Below, piece by piece: positions 1 through 8,368 of a stretch of 17,793 nt of DNA. The DNA comes from an uncultured Oscillospiraceae bacterium. Lineage in GTDB: Bacteria > Bacillota > Clostridia > Oscillospirales > Oscillospiraceae. The stretch spans positions 1-17,793 of the forward strand of contig CAKTTR010000036.1 of assembly GCA_934615645.1 (NCBI GenBank). Direction: 5' to 3'. A program made the translations under genes and the position numbers. Position 1 is the first letter of the stretch. Each line of letters starts with the position of its first letter. Under the pieces are notes generated by a model. That model searched no databases. It saw only the letters and a program-made list of their open reading frames with translations, and was not told the origin of the DNA.

Positions 1-2523
1 GGCATAGGCCAGCGCCTGCTCCCCCTGGGCCCGCACCTGGGCCGTATAATCGGCATACGCGGCAAACCCGGCATCCACCGCCCGGGCGATCTCGCTCCGG
101 GTGATCGTCGCATCGTACCGGTGCAGCGCGGCATACAGCGTCCGCCGCAGCGCAGCCTTGCTGTTGATATTCAAGTAGGGGTACCAGAATTCCGCCTGCT
201 GCAGATGCTCCATATTGCCCTGCAGCAGTTCCGCATAATAGGCGACAATGGGGCAGTTATAATGGTTGACGCTGGCCTTTTCATCCACGTTATACGTCAG
301 GCTGGGGTAGAAAATTTTTGTGATCCCCGCCTCCAGCAGCGTCTCGATGTGCCCGTGCATGATCTTCGCCGGATAGCACGCCGTGTCCGACGGGATAGAG
401 AATTGCCCCTTCTCATAAAGCTTGCGGCTGGAGAGCCCGGAGAGAACGACCTCATAGCCCAGGCTCGTAAAAAGCGCGTGCCACAGCGGGGCCAGCTCGT
501 ACATGCCCAGAGCCAACGGCAAACCCAGCTTGCCCCGCTTGCCGGGCTGGGGCTGCAGCGTGGTAAAATAGTCCCGCTTCCAGGCGTAGAGATTCGGTAG
601 CTCCTCCCCGCCCCGGATGCCCAGGGCCTTCTGGCACTGGTTGCCGGAGATAAACCGGCGGCCGCCGGAGAATTGATTGATCGTCAAGTGGCAGTGATTC
701 GCGCAGCCTTGGCAGATGGCCGATTTTGCCGTGTGGACAAATTCTTTGAGCTCTGCCGGGCCCAGCAGGCCGGAGTGCTCCAGCCGCATGGCATAAAGCG
801 CCGCACCGTAGGCCCCCATAAGCCCCGCGATGGCCGGGCGGATGACCGGTGCCCCCAGCTCCTGCTCAAAGGCCCGGAGGACGGCATCATTGAGAAACGT
901 CCCCCCCTGGACGACGATATGCTGCCCCAGCTCCTGGGGCGAATTGGCCCGGATGACCTTATAGATCGCGTTTTTGACGACGCTGATGGAGAGCCCCGCG
1001 GAAATATCCTCCACCGTCGCACCGTCCCGCTGGGACTGCTTGACGGAGGAATTCATAAAAACGGTGCACCGGGAGCCCAGGTTCACCGGCGCTTTGGACT
1101 GCAGCCCCTTCTGGGCAAATTCCGCCACGGGGTAACCCATGGCCCGGGCAAAGGTCTCGATAAACGAGCCGCAGCCGGAGGAACAGGCCTCGTTGAGCAT
1201 AATAGAATCGATGGCGCCGTTGCGAATTTTAAAGCACTTGATATCCTGCCCGCCAATATCCAGAATAAAGTCCACATCCGGCTGGAAGAATTTTGCCGCC
1301 GTATAGTGGGCGATGGTCTCGACGACGCCCAGGTCGGCGTGGAATGCGTTCTGGATCAGCTCCTCTCCGTAGCCGGTGCAGGCGCAGCCGCAGATCGTGA
1401 TCCGGTCGCCGCAGCGGCGGTAGATCTCCTCCAGCTGCGCCTTGACAAGCTGGACGGGGTTGCCCTGGTTGGAGCTATAATACGTATACAGCAGCGCCCG
1501 GTCCTGGGAGATCAGCGCCAGCTTGGTCGTCGTGCTGCCGCAGTCGATGCCCAGCCAGGCGGGGCCGGTGTAGCTCGCCAGGTCCGCCTCCGGGACGGTC
1601 GCCCGGGCGTGGCGCTGACAGAAGGCGTCGTACTCCGCGGGGCTTGCAAACAGCGGCTTGAGCCGGTCGCGGCCGAAGACCATTTTGCACTCCCGCAGCC
1701 GCCGGACCAGCACATCAAAGGTCACAGGCGCCTGCCCGACCGTCGCCGAGTACATCGCTGCGCCCAGGGCCACAGCAAAGCGGCCGTACGCCGGAAACAC
1801 TGCCGTCTCATCATCCAGGCCCAGCGTTTCGCGGAAGCGGGCCCGCAGGCCCTTGCAGTAATACAGCGGGCCGCCCAAAAACAGCACCTTGCCCGCGATC
1901 TTCCGCCCCTGGGCCAGGCCCGCGATGGTCTGGTTGACGACGGCCTGGTAAATGCTGGCCGCCACATCCGCCTTCCGCGCCCCCTGGTTCAGCAGCGGCT
2001 GGATATCCGTCTTGGCAAAGACGCCGCAGCGGGAGGCAATGGGATAGAGCTTCTCCGCCTGCAGGCTGGCCGCGTCCATCTCCGCCACTGTCATATTCAG
2101 CAGCACCGCCATCTGGTCAATAAACGCGCCGGTCCCACCGGCGCAGGAGCCGTTCATCCGCTCATCGACACCGCCGGCGAAGAAGATGACCTTGGCGTCC
2201 TCGCCGCCCAGCTCAATGACCGCGCTGGTATCCGGCTCCAGGCGGCGGACGACCTCCCCGGTGGCATAGACCTCCTGCACAAAGGGGATCCCCGCCGCCT
2301 CCGCGACGCCGAGCCCGGCCGAGCCGGACAGGGCGACGGTAAACGGCGCCGCCTCCAGCATGGGGCGGATCTCCTCGATCAGCTCCAGTGTCTTTTCCCG
2401 CACGCGGGATAGGTGCCGCTCATATTTTTCATAAACGATCTGGCCCGACCGGACCAGGACGATCTTCGCCGTCGTCGAGCCGATATCAATGCCCAGGGCG
2501 TTTTGTGTATTCAACGGAAGCAT
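1..2523 (-). CDS. 2-hydroxyacyl-CoA dehydratase activase/reductase, double ATPase domain (3' end off window)
   Basis: This is a single open frame of 841 codons from ATG at 2523 to the left edge, with no stop. Upstream is GAGG seven bases from the ATG. Two ASKHA-type ATPase units are visible, one opening with DIGSTTAK (D13) and one with DCGSTTTK (D327). In the first, Cys127 (in GSCAGGTG) and Cys166 (in SRCGVF) fit the pair that ligates the dimer-bridging [4Fe-4S] cluster of HgdC-type activators. The second unit has Cys447/Cys451 (EACSSGCGSF) and an equivalent SRCTVF. After about residue 590 comes a DUF2229/HgdB-like part with CQGCANHC (C604, C607, C611) and DTACYPAK near residue 713. Such activators use ATP to drive low-potential electron transfer to radical 2-hydroxyacyl-CoA dehydratases. 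Relatives run to about 1,400 residues, so roughly a third or more is probably missing. The actual substrate cannot be told from this sequence. Confidence 0.9.
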   Translation of the reverse strand, partial: MLPLNTQNALGIDIGSTTAKIVLVRSGQIVYEKYERHLSRVREKTLELIEEIRPMLEAAPFTVALSGSAGLGVAEAAGIPFVQEVYATGEVVRRLEPDTSAVIELGGEDAKVIFFAGGVDERMNGSCAGGTGAFIDQMAVLLNMTVAEMDAASLQAEKLYPIASRCGVFAKTDIQPLLNQGARKADVAASIYQAVVNQTIAGLAQGRKIAGKVLFLGGPLYYCKGLRARFRETLGLDDETAVFPAYGRFAVALGAAMYSATVGQAPVTFDVLVRRLRECKMVFGRDRLKPLFASPAEYDAFCQRHARATVPEADLASYTGPAWLGIDCGSTTTKLALISQDRALLYTYYSSNQGNPVQLVKAQLEEIYRRCGDRITICGCACTGYGEELIQNAFHADLGVVETIAHYTAAKFFQPDVDFILDIGGQDIKCFKIRNGAIDSIMLNEACSSGCGSFIETFARAMGYPVAEFAQKGLQSKAPVNLGSRCTVFMNSSVKQSQRDGATVEDISAGLSISVVKNAIYKVIRANSPQELGQHIVVQGGTFLNDAVLRAFEQELGAPVIRPAIAGLMGAYGAALYAMRLEHSGLLGPAELKEFVHTAKSAICQGCANHCHLTINQFSGGRRFISGNQCQKALGIRGGEELPNLYAWKRDYFTTLQPQPGKRGKLGLPLALGMYELAPLWHALFTSLGYEVVLSGLSSRKLYEKGQFSIPSDTACYPAKIMHGHIETLLEAGITKIFYPSLTYNVDEKASVNHYNCPIVAYYAELLQGNMEHLQQAEFWYPYLNINSKAALRRTLYAALHRYDATITRSEIARAVDAGFAAYADYTAQVRAQGEQALAYA

Positions 2524-2604
2524 GCCATAACCTCGGTTCATTCGTCTTTTTCTGCATCGAAACACAGACAGGAGCGCTGCATTTTTTGGACTGACTCCCT
2601 CACA

Positions 2605-2632
2605 ATTACATACTATACACGCTATTTGTCAA
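2605..2632 (-). promoter_or_regulatory. Sigma-A-type promoter of the activase gene
   Basis: Read on the minus strand, TTGACA (2627-2632) is followed by a 16-base spacer and TGTAAT (2605-2610), one mismatch from TATAAT. It would give a leader of about 75 bases before the ATG at 2523. The surrounding 2590-2670 stretch is unusually AT-rich for this genome, as expected of a promoter. Confidence 0.6.
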
Positions 2633-2791
2633 TTTTCATTAACTTTTTTTTAAACATTTTCTTTCTTAACGTTTCCTTAACAGCCATCGCTTGCCGACGC
2701 GATTTTCTTTTTTTCGCGCGCCGCGTGGCATACAATAAAACCGCGCCCGCAGGATCGCGGCGCGCAAGACCAAGCAACAGGGAGATCGCCT

Positions 2792-3310
2792 ATGCTAACC
2801 CAGGAACTCACCCCCGCGCTTTACCAAACCTGGCGCAGCGCCTGGGCCGCCCACCGGGACCGCCTGCGGCCCAACCGCATCAGCGGCCCGGCGCTGGACC
2901 GGTATCTGCGTCAGGCCTATCCCCTCGAGCCTCTGACGGACCCGGACGCGCTGCGGATCGTCACGGAAAACGTCGCCCACAACGCCCCCTGGGCCAGCAA
3001 GCTCCCTCCGGGCGTGCCGCCGCAGCCGGTGGCCTATTGGGTCCGGGACACCGGCACCGGGGCGGCGCTTTACCGCCAGCAGGAAGCGCCCTTCCGGGGG
3101 CGGCCGATCTTCGTCGGCATTGAGCTGCTCTCCGGCTTTTTCTGCGTCGAGGGCAGCAGTCTGCTCTGGGATGAATTATACGTCCGCCGGGGCCTGGACC
3201 GGCAGGATCTGCAAAGCCCCTACTGTGTGGCGGAATACCTGGCCTGCCTGCAGCGCCAGCCCGCCCAGACCGCCCGGCAGCCCGGTCAAAAAGTCCTTTC
3301 AAGCCTTTGA
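2792..3310 (+). CDS. Hypothetical protein, 172 residues
   Basis: I do not recognise this family. The frame starts at ATG 2792 with AGGGAG seven bases upstream and ends at a TGA just before a strong terminator, which supports a real gene. The predicted protein is soluble, with no signal peptide or membrane segment. The first ~60 residues are charged and helical-looking and rich in Arg. A middle block (about residues 55-85) contains VTENVAHNAPWAS and a Pro-rich turn. Residues 100-150 look like a compact alpha/beta core with FVGIELLSGFFCVEG and LWDELYVRRGL. The last ~20 residues are Gln-rich and probably disordered. It is a lone gene, divergent from the activase and convergent with livF, so context gives no function. 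Codon use and GC match the neighbours. Confidence 0.72.
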   Translation: MLTQELTPALYQTWRSAWAAHRDRLRPNRISGPALDRYLRQAYPLEPLTDPDALRIVTENVAHNAPWASKLPPGVPPQPVAYWVRDTGTGAALYRQQEAPFRGRPIFVGIELLSGFFCVEGSSLLWDELYVRRGLDRQDLQSPYCVAEYLACLQRQPAQTARQPGQKVLSSL

Positions 3311-3336
3311 TCCTTTCGGGCACGCCAAAATAACGT

Positions 3337-3390
3337 AAAACATCGCAGCCAGGCCCCCAAAAAGGCGCGGGGACTTGGCTGCGGTGTTTT
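3337..3390. terminator. Bidirectional rho-independent terminator
   Basis: An 11-bp stem (3341-3351 with 3376-3386, one G-U pair) is flanked by AAAA on the left and TTTT on the right, so it can stop transcription from both sides. It lies between the convergent 172-residue gene and livF. Confidence 0.85.
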
Positions 3391-3411
3391 GTCTGGGGAG
3401 CCGACCCGCGG

Positions 3412-4110
3412 TCAGCCGCCCAGATATGCTTTTTTGATGGAATCGCTCTGCATCAGCTCCTCGCCTGTCCCGCTGAGGGTGATCCGGCCGGACTCCAGGA
3501 CATAGGCCCGGTCCGCGATCTGCAGGGCCATCTCGGCGTTCTGCTCAACCAGGAGGATCGTCGTCCCCGCCTTGTGGAGCTCGGTGATGATATCGAAGAT
3601 CTGCTGCACCAGGATCGGGGCCAGGCCCATAGAGGGCTCGTCCAGCATCAGCAGCTTCGGGTGGCTCATCAGCGCGCGGCTCATGGCCAGCATCTGCTGC
3701 TCGCCGCCGGAAAGGGTCCCGGCGATCTGGTTGCGGCGCTCCCGCAGCCGGGGGAAGCGGTTGAACGCGTCCTCCAGATCTGCCCGGGAGAATTTCTTGC
3801 AGATATAAGCGCCCATTTCCAGATTCTCCTGCACCGTCATCTGCAGGAAGATCCGGCGGCCCTCCGGCACATGGGCCAGGCCCTTGGCCAGGAGCTTATA
3901 GGACTCGACGTGGGTGATATTCTCGTCGCAGAAGGTGATCTTGCCGCCCCGGGAATGCAGGATGCCGGAGAGGGTCTTCAGTGTCGTTGATTTTCCTGCG
4001 CCGTTGGCGCCGATGAGGGCGATGATCTCGCCGTCGTTGACTTCAAAGGAGACGTCCTTCAGGGCGTGGATCTTGCCGTAGTATACATTTAAGTTTTCCG
4101 CTTTCAGCAT
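3412..4110 (-). CDS. livF: Branched-chain amino-acid ABC transporter ATP-binding protein LivF
   Basis: This 232-residue ABC ATPase is one of the two nucleotide-binding subunits of a LIV-type importer at the inner face of the membrane. Walker A is GANGAGKST (34-42), the signature is LSGGEQQ (133-139) and Walker B is LLMLDEP (153-159). The switch position reads LLVEQN, with Gln where most ABC proteins have His, which is typical of LivF and helps tell it from LivG. The length is normal for the family. Its ATG lies three bases after the livG stop, and its ribosome site (GGGGGAG) is inside the end of livG, so translation is coupled. It is the last gene of the liv operon and is followed by the terminator at 3337-3390. 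Confidence 0.95.
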   Translation of the reverse strand: MLKAENLNVYYGKIHALKDVSFEVNDGEIIALIGANGAGKSTTLKTLSGILHSRGGKITFCDENITHVESYKLLAKGLAHVPEGRRIFLQMTVQENLEMGAYICKKFSRADLEDAFNRFPRLRERRNQIAGTLSGGEQQMLAMSRALMSHPKLLMLDEPSMGLAPILVQQIFDIITELHKAGTTILLVEQNAEMALQIADRAYVLESGRITLSGTGEELMQSDSIKKAYLGG

Positions 4111-4113
4111 AAA

Positions 4114-4959
4114 TCACTTCTCCCCCTTCTTGCCCAGATAGGCCTCGATGACCTTGGGATTGGCCCGGATCTCGTCCGGGGAACCTTTGGCGATGATCTT
4201 GCCGTAGTCCAGGACGCAGATGCCCTCGCAGATGCCCATGACCAGGCTCATATCGTGTTCGATGAGCATGATGGCGATCTCAAAGGTATCGCGGATGCGG
4301 CGGATGTTTTCCATCAGCTCCGCCGTCTCCGAGGGGTTCATACCGGCCGCCGGTTCATCCAGCAGCAGGATCTTTGGCTCAGTGGCCAGGGCGCGGACGA
4401 TCTCCAGGCGGCGCTGGGCACCGTAGGGCAGGCTGCCGGCCTGCTCCTTGGCGTGCTCCGTCAGGTGGAAAAAGTCCAGCAGCTCCATGGACTTCTCCGC
4501 TGCCAGGCGCTCTGCCTTGCGGTAGCCGAAGCTGTGGGTCAGGGAAGCAGCTAAGCTCTCGTGGGTCGCATTGTGCATACCGACCTTGACATTGTCCAGC
4601 ACCGACATATTGGAGAACAGCCGGATATTCTGGAAGGTCCGGGCGATGCCCATGCGGTTGACCTGATAGGTGCTCTTCCCCGCTGAGGAGAAGCCGTCGA
4701 TCATGATGCTGCCGCGGGTGGGCTTATAAACATTGGTCAACAGGTTGAAAACCGTCGTCTTCCCGGCGCCGTTGGGGCCGATCAGACCGGCGATCTCGGT
4801 CTTGCCGACGATCAGGGAGAAATCATCCACCGCCGTCAGGCCGCCGAAGTCGATGCCCAGATGGTGCGTCTCCAGCACCGGAACGTCGTTGACATCCCGC
4901 TCCGGCACTACGGATCTACTGGGATAGGGAACCAACCGGGAGGGGCCGAATTTACTCAT
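4114..4959 (-). CDS. livG: Branched-chain amino-acid ABC transporter ATP-binding protein LivG
   Basis: This 281-residue ABC ATPase is the second nucleotide-binding subunit. Walker A is GPNGAGKTT (61-69), the signature is LPYGAQR (177-183), Walker B is ILLLDEP (197-203) and the switch His is H235 (LIEHD). The GIARTFQN and PAAGMNP stretches are characteristic of LivG. The core begins near residue 28, so about 27 residues precede the usual family start. The long form is still favoured: AGGAGG sits about ten bases upstream of the ATG at 4959, and the gene overlaps the livM stop by 8 bases, as expected for coupled genes. No second start with a ribosome site was found closer to the core. Confidence 0.94.
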   Translation of the reverse strand: MSKFGPSRLVPYPSRSVVPERDVNDVPVLETHHLGIDFGGLTAVDDFSLIVGKTEIAGLIGPNGAGKTTVFNLLTNVYKPTRGSIMIDGFSSAGKSTYQVNRMGIARTFQNIRLFSNMSVLDNVKVGMHNATHESLAASLTHSFGYRKAERLAAEKSMELLDFFHLTEHAKEQAGSLPYGAQRRLEIVRALATEPKILLLDEPAAGMNPSETAELMENIRRIRDTFEIAIMLIEHDMSLVMGICEGICVLDYGKIIAKGSPDEIRANPKVIEAYLGKKGEK

Positions 4960-5971
4960 GACTCGTTACCTCCTGCTTTTCCTTTTTTTGCCGCCCTGCA
5001 TGAAACAGCTTCTTCAGGGACAGGCGGCTCTTAAACTCCGCAAACTTGGGCGAGGCGCTCATCAGCATAATGACGATAAGGACGATTGAATACAGCAGCA
5101 TTCGATAGTCCGAGAAATCACGCAGCAGTTCCGGCAAGACCTGCAGGACGATGGCCGCAATGATCGAACCACGGACCGAGCCCATGCCGCCCAGCACGAC
5201 GATGACGAGGATCTCGATGGACATATTATAGTCAAAGGATGCCGCCTTGACATTGGCGAAGCTGTGCCCGTAGACAACGCCAGCCGCACCGGCGAAGAAC
5301 GCCGCGATGATAAACACGGCCAGCTTGAAGTACGTGACATTGATGCCCGTGGACTCCGCCGCGATCCGGTTATCCCGGATGGCCATAATGGCCCGCCCGT
5401 ATTTAGATTTTTTCAGGTTCATCATCACGATGATGGTCAGCAGGACCAGGACCGCCGCAAAGGGCAGCAGGACCCGCGGCTTTGCATAGACTGCAGACAT
5501 GCTCAGGCCCAGCGCGCCGCCGGTGATATCCAGGTTCGTGATGATATTTTTAATGATCTCGCCGCAGGCCAGGGTCACGATGGCCAGATAGTCGCCCTTG
5601 AGGCGCAGCGCCGGCAGGCCGATGAGCAAACCGAAGACCGCCGCGACCAGGCCGCCGACGATCATTGCCAGCGGCAGCCGCACGCCAACGGGCAGCGCGT
5701 CCGCCAGGGCAATGGAGACCAGGCAGCCGCTGAACAGGCCGACAGACATAAACCCGGCATGGCCCAGGGACAACTCGCCCAGCAGGCCGACGACCAGGTT
5801 CAGGGAGACGGCCAGGACGATATACGTGGAGATCGGGATCAGCATATTGGAAAGCTGACGGCTGGCGCCCCCGGAATAGGTCAGGTAGGAGACGATGATG
5901 TAGAGAATGACGACCGCCAGAACCGTGACGGTATTTTTGGTGAAAAGCTTTTTCTTATGTTCGATCTTCAT
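4952..5971 (-). CDS. livM: Branched-chain amino-acid ABC transporter permease LivM
   Basis: This 339-residue polytopic membrane protein is one half of the LIV-type permease pore. The N-terminus has a short Lys-rich cytoplasmic stretch and a first helix at about 16-32. Family hallmarks include LNLVVGLLGELSLGHAGF (about 58-75), LRLKGDYLAIVTLA, the cytoplasmic coupling region RAIMAIRDNRIAAESTGIN and VVLGGMGSVRGS. Several further hydrophobic helices follow, and the tail is basic (GRQKKEKQE). Start ATG 5971 lies three bases after the livH stop, with AAGGTG as ribosome site inside the end of livH. The end overlaps livG by 8 bases. Length and order (H-M-G-F) are standard. Confidence 0.95.
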   Translation of the reverse strand: MKIEHKKKLFTKNTVTVLAVVILYIIVSYLTYSGGASRQLSNMLIPISTYIVLAVSLNLVVGLLGELSLGHAGFMSVGLFSGCLVSIALADALPVGVRLPLAMIVGGLVAAVFGLLIGLPALRLKGDYLAIVTLACGEIIKNIITNLDITGGALGLSMSAVYAKPRVLLPFAAVLVLLTIIVMMNLKKSKYGRAIMAIRDNRIAAESTGINVTYFKLAVFIIAAFFAGAAGVVYGHSFANVKAASFDYNMSIEILVIVVLGGMGSVRGSIIAAIVLQVLPELLRDFSDYRMLLYSIVLIVIMLMSASPKFAEFKSRLSLKKLFHAGRQKKEKQEVTSHE

Positions 5972-5974
5972 ACT

Positions 5975-6853
5975 TTACACCTTCTCACTCATCTGCTTGC
6001 CCAACAGGCCGGTGGGCTTGACCACCAGCACCAGGACCAGCACGCCAAAGACGATGGCGTCTGCCCAAAGTGTGGAAATATAAGTTTTGGAGAATTGCTC
6101 GATCAGGCCCAGCAAAACGCCGCCCAGCATCGCCCCGGGGATAGAGCCGATGCCGCCGAAGACGGCTGCCGTGAAGGCCTTGATACCAGGCATTGCGCCG
6201 GTGGTCGGCTTGATGTAGACGTAAGTCGCGCCGTAGAAAATGCTCGCGACCGCCGCCAGCGCGGAGCCGATGGCAAAGGTGATGGTGATGGTCCGGTTTG
6301 TGCTGATGCCCATCAGCCCGGCCGCCTCTTTGTCCTCCGAGACGGCGCGCATCGCTTTGCCAAGCTTTGTCTTATTGATAAACAGGGTCAGCGCAATCAT
6401 GATGATTGCCGTGACACCCAGAGTTACCAGGGTAATGCCGTCGATCGTGACCTGCCCCAGCTTGATGGCCGGAAGCTTCAGGATCGTCGGAAATGCCTTC
6501 TGCTCGGAGCCGAAAATCAGCAGCGCCACATTCTGCAGCAGATAGCTGACGCCGATGGCGGTGATCAAAACCGTCAAAGGCTGGGCCTGACGCAGCGGCT
6601 TATAAGCCAGGCGTTCAATCACGACGCCCAGGACTGCACATACTATAATCGAAATCAAAATCGCGATCACCGGCGGCAGGCTCAGCTGCATCACCGCTAC
6701 AATCACCGCATACGCGCCCACCATAATAATATCGCCGTGGGCGAAGTTCAGCATTTTGGCAATACCATAGACCATGGTATACCCTAAGGCGATCAGAGCA
6801 TAGATACTGCCCAGGCTGAGGCCGCTGATCAAAGTCTGAACAAATGTAATCAT
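5975..6853 (-). CDS. livH: Branched-chain amino-acid ABC transporter permease LivH
   Basis: This 292-residue polytopic permease partners LivM. It opens with MITFVQTLISGLSLGSIYAL, the normal LivH start, and carries ALGYTMVYGIAKMLNFAHGD, the coupling stretch KAMRAVSEDKEAAGLMGI and AAVFGGIGSIPGAMLGG. The open frame extends upstream to 6985, but that part is translated hairpin-forming spacer with no homology. ATG 6853 has AAGGG nine bases upstream and gives the usual family length, so I use it. It is separated from livJ by a 271-base structured spacer, unlike the tight joins to livM-G-F downstream. Confidence 0.95.
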   Translation of the reverse strand: MITFVQTLISGLSLGSIYALIALGYTMVYGIAKMLNFAHGDIIMVGAYAVIVAVMQLSLPPVIAILISIIVCAVLGVVIERLAYKPLRQAQPLTVLITAIGVSYLLQNVALLIFGSEQKAFPTILKLPAIKLGQVTIDGITLVTLGVTAIIMIALTLFINKTKLGKAMRAVSEDKEAAGLMGISTNRTITITFAIGSALAAVASIFYGATYVYIKPTTGAMPGIKAFTAAVFGGIGSIPGAMLGGVLLGLIEQFSKTYISTLWADAIVFGVLVLVLVVKPTGLLGKQMSEKV

Positions 6854-6880
6854 AAAAACGCGCCCTTCAAATTTATTTTT

Positions 6881-7110
6881 CGCACGGCAGCCGTGCCGCC
6901 GGATTACGCTCCGGCAGCGGTCAGGGCTCTTGCCTGCCGTGCTGCCTTTTCTCTTTCCGGCTTTTCCAAAAAGCCGCGAAGGCACAGCGGCGCTGTGCCT
7001 TATTTGGGCTGCCAGGCGGCTTGCGCCGCCTGGCGGCTGGTCAGCACCCCGTCTCCAGCCCGGCTTGCCGGGCTGGGCACACGGGATGCGTCATTGCGAT
7101 ATCAATCGCA
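6881..7110. repeat. Hairpin cluster in the livJ-livH spacer
   Basis: The spacer between livJ and livH holds a run of inverted repeats and no plausible gene. The arms are: 6898-6903/6910-6915 (6 bp); 6958-6965/6969-6976 (8 bp); 6979-6988/6992-7001 (10 bp, AAGGCACAGC and its complement); 7011-7020/7025-7034 (10 bp, GCCAGGCGGC); 7055-7064/7067-7076 (10 bp, CCAGCCCGGC); and 7095-7100/7105-7110 (6 bp). A shorter one lies at 6882-6896. None is followed directly by a clean T-run on the minus strand, although the 6979-7001 hairpin is followed by a CGCGGCTTTTT stretch. The likely role is partial termination or protection of the livJ message, so that more binding protein than permease is made. Confidence 0.7.
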
Positions 7111-7124
7111 TTTTCGTGTGCTGC

Positions 7125-8315
7125 TTACTCTGCGTACAGCTCCGCAACGCCGTTGTGGATGATCATCGCACGGGCAGCCTTGACTGCTTCGTTCGTCTCA
7201 TCCCACGTCATGGTGCCGGTGACACCTTCGACGGTAATCTCATACATGGCTGCGACCAGCTTGCTGCACAGGTCTGCGTCGTCCGAGGACTCGATCCCAG
7301 CCTTTTCGACCGCTGCCTTGATGGCATAGACTGCGTCATAGCCGTCTGCTGCGAACTGGTCAGGCGTGGAGCCGTACTTGTCCTGATAAGCCTTGACGAA
7401 GGACTGGACGTTTTCATCCGGGGCGTCAGATGCGAAGGGGGTCAGCATCATAACGTTTTCGGCATAGGCAACATCGGAGACCTTGGTCAGGATGCCGTCC
7501 AGGCCGTCGCAGCCGAAGAAGGTCTTGCCGTCCAGCTTGCCGCTGGCCTGGGTCAGGAACGTGGAAGCCTCAGCTGCATAGATGGGGATGAAGACCAGGT
7601 CGACACCGCTTGCTGCGATGGCGCTGATCTGGGTGGAGAAGTCCGTGGCAGTGTCCTTGGTGAAGGTCTGCTCTTCTTTAATGGTAATGCCCTTTTCCTC
7701 AGCTTCTGCCTTGAAGGACTTGACCAGGCCGACAGAGTAGTCGATGTCGCTCTGATAGAAGATGGCGACGTCCTTGGGCATGTTGTTCTCGTCGATGAAG
7801 TCGGCGGCCAGCTTGCCCTGGGCGGAGTCGACAAAGCAAACGCGGAAAGCGTTGGGGTTGCCTTCGAGGACTGCGTCGGCGGAAGCCGTCGTGTTCAGGA
7901 TCATCATGTCGTCTTCATTCGCCGCGGTGACGATCGAAGCACTCTCGCCGGACAGAACGCCGCCCAGGCAGACATTCATGCCGCTGTCGATCAGCTTGCC
8001 GTACGCGTTGACCGCGCTCTCGGGATCGCCAACGGAATCCTGATAGTCGACCTTCAGGGTCATGCCGTTGACGCCGCCCGCTGCGTTAATCTCTTCCGCT
8101 GCCAGCATTGCGCCGTTCTTGGTGGAGGTGCCGTAGTTGGCATAGTCACCGGTCAGGGGGCCGATGCCGCCCAGGTACAGGGTGGAGGCGTCGCCGCCTG
8201 CCGACGGGTTCTGGTCGGAACCGGCTGTTTCCTTCTTGTCGCCGCAGCCGGCCATGCACATGACCAGCATTGCGATAACAAGGACGATGCTAAAGAGCTT
8301 TGTGAGTTTTTTCAT
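7125..8315 (-). CDS. livJ: Branched-chain amino-acid ABC transporter substrate-binding lipoprotein
   Basis: This 396-residue periplasmic-binding-protein-like lipoprotein (type I fold, LIV-BP family) captures substrate outside the membrane for LivHMGF. A basic, hydrophobic signal peptide leads to a lipobox, MAGC, with Cys24 as the lipidated residue. A Gly/Ser/Asp linker follows, and the mature domain begins near STLYLGGIGPLTGDYANYG. Family landmarks are NGAMLAAEEINAAGG, LGGVLSGESASIV, FIPIYAAEASTFL and QFAADGYDAVYAI. The start at 8315 has GAGGTAA five bases upstream. Leu/Ile/Val is the usual cargo, but members of this family also bind amides, urea or aromatic compounds, so specificity is inferred. 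I could not find a convincing promoter between 8316 and 8368. Confidence 0.92.
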   Translation of the reverse strand: MKKLTKLFSIVLVIAMLVMCMAGCGDKKETAGSDQNPSAGGDASTLYLGGIGPLTGDYANYGTSTKNGAMLAAEEINAAGGVNGMTLKVDYQDSVGDPESAVNAYGKLIDSGMNVCLGGVLSGESASIVTAANEDDMMILNTTASADAVLEGNPNAFRVCFVDSAQGKLAADFIDENNMPKDVAIFYQSDIDYSVGLVKSFKAEAEEKGITIKEEQTFTKDTATDFSTQISAIAASGVDLVFIPIYAAEASTFLTQASGKLDGKTFFGCDGLDGILTKVSDVAYAENVMMLTPFASDAPDENVQSFVKAYQDKYGSTPDQFAADGYDAVYAIKAAVEKAGIESSDDADLCSKLVAAMYEITVEGVTGTMTWDETNEAVKAARAMIIHNGVAELYAE

Positions 8316-8368
8316 CTTCGTTACCTCTTTTAACTGTATATTTTTCAGCTGCGATGCAGCATGAAATC

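Noticed and set aside
673..2412. 579-codon plus-strand frame opposite the activase gene
   Set aside because: It is antisense to a gene with clear motifs, has no recognisable domain and is rich in residues expected from reversed GC-rich codons.
2706..2735. Promoter for the 172-residue gene at TACAAT 2730-2735
   Set aside because: The -10 is acceptable, but no -35 is seen at the right distance; too weak to list.
6854..6985. Longer livH start at 6985
   Set aside because: The extra 44 residues are translated hairpin spacer with no homology, and ATG 6853 has a ribosome site and family-typical length.
6930..8333. 467-codon plus-strand frame opposite livJ
   Set aside because: It is the mirror of a well-supported lipoprotein gene and runs through the hairpin spacer; no ribosome site or domain.
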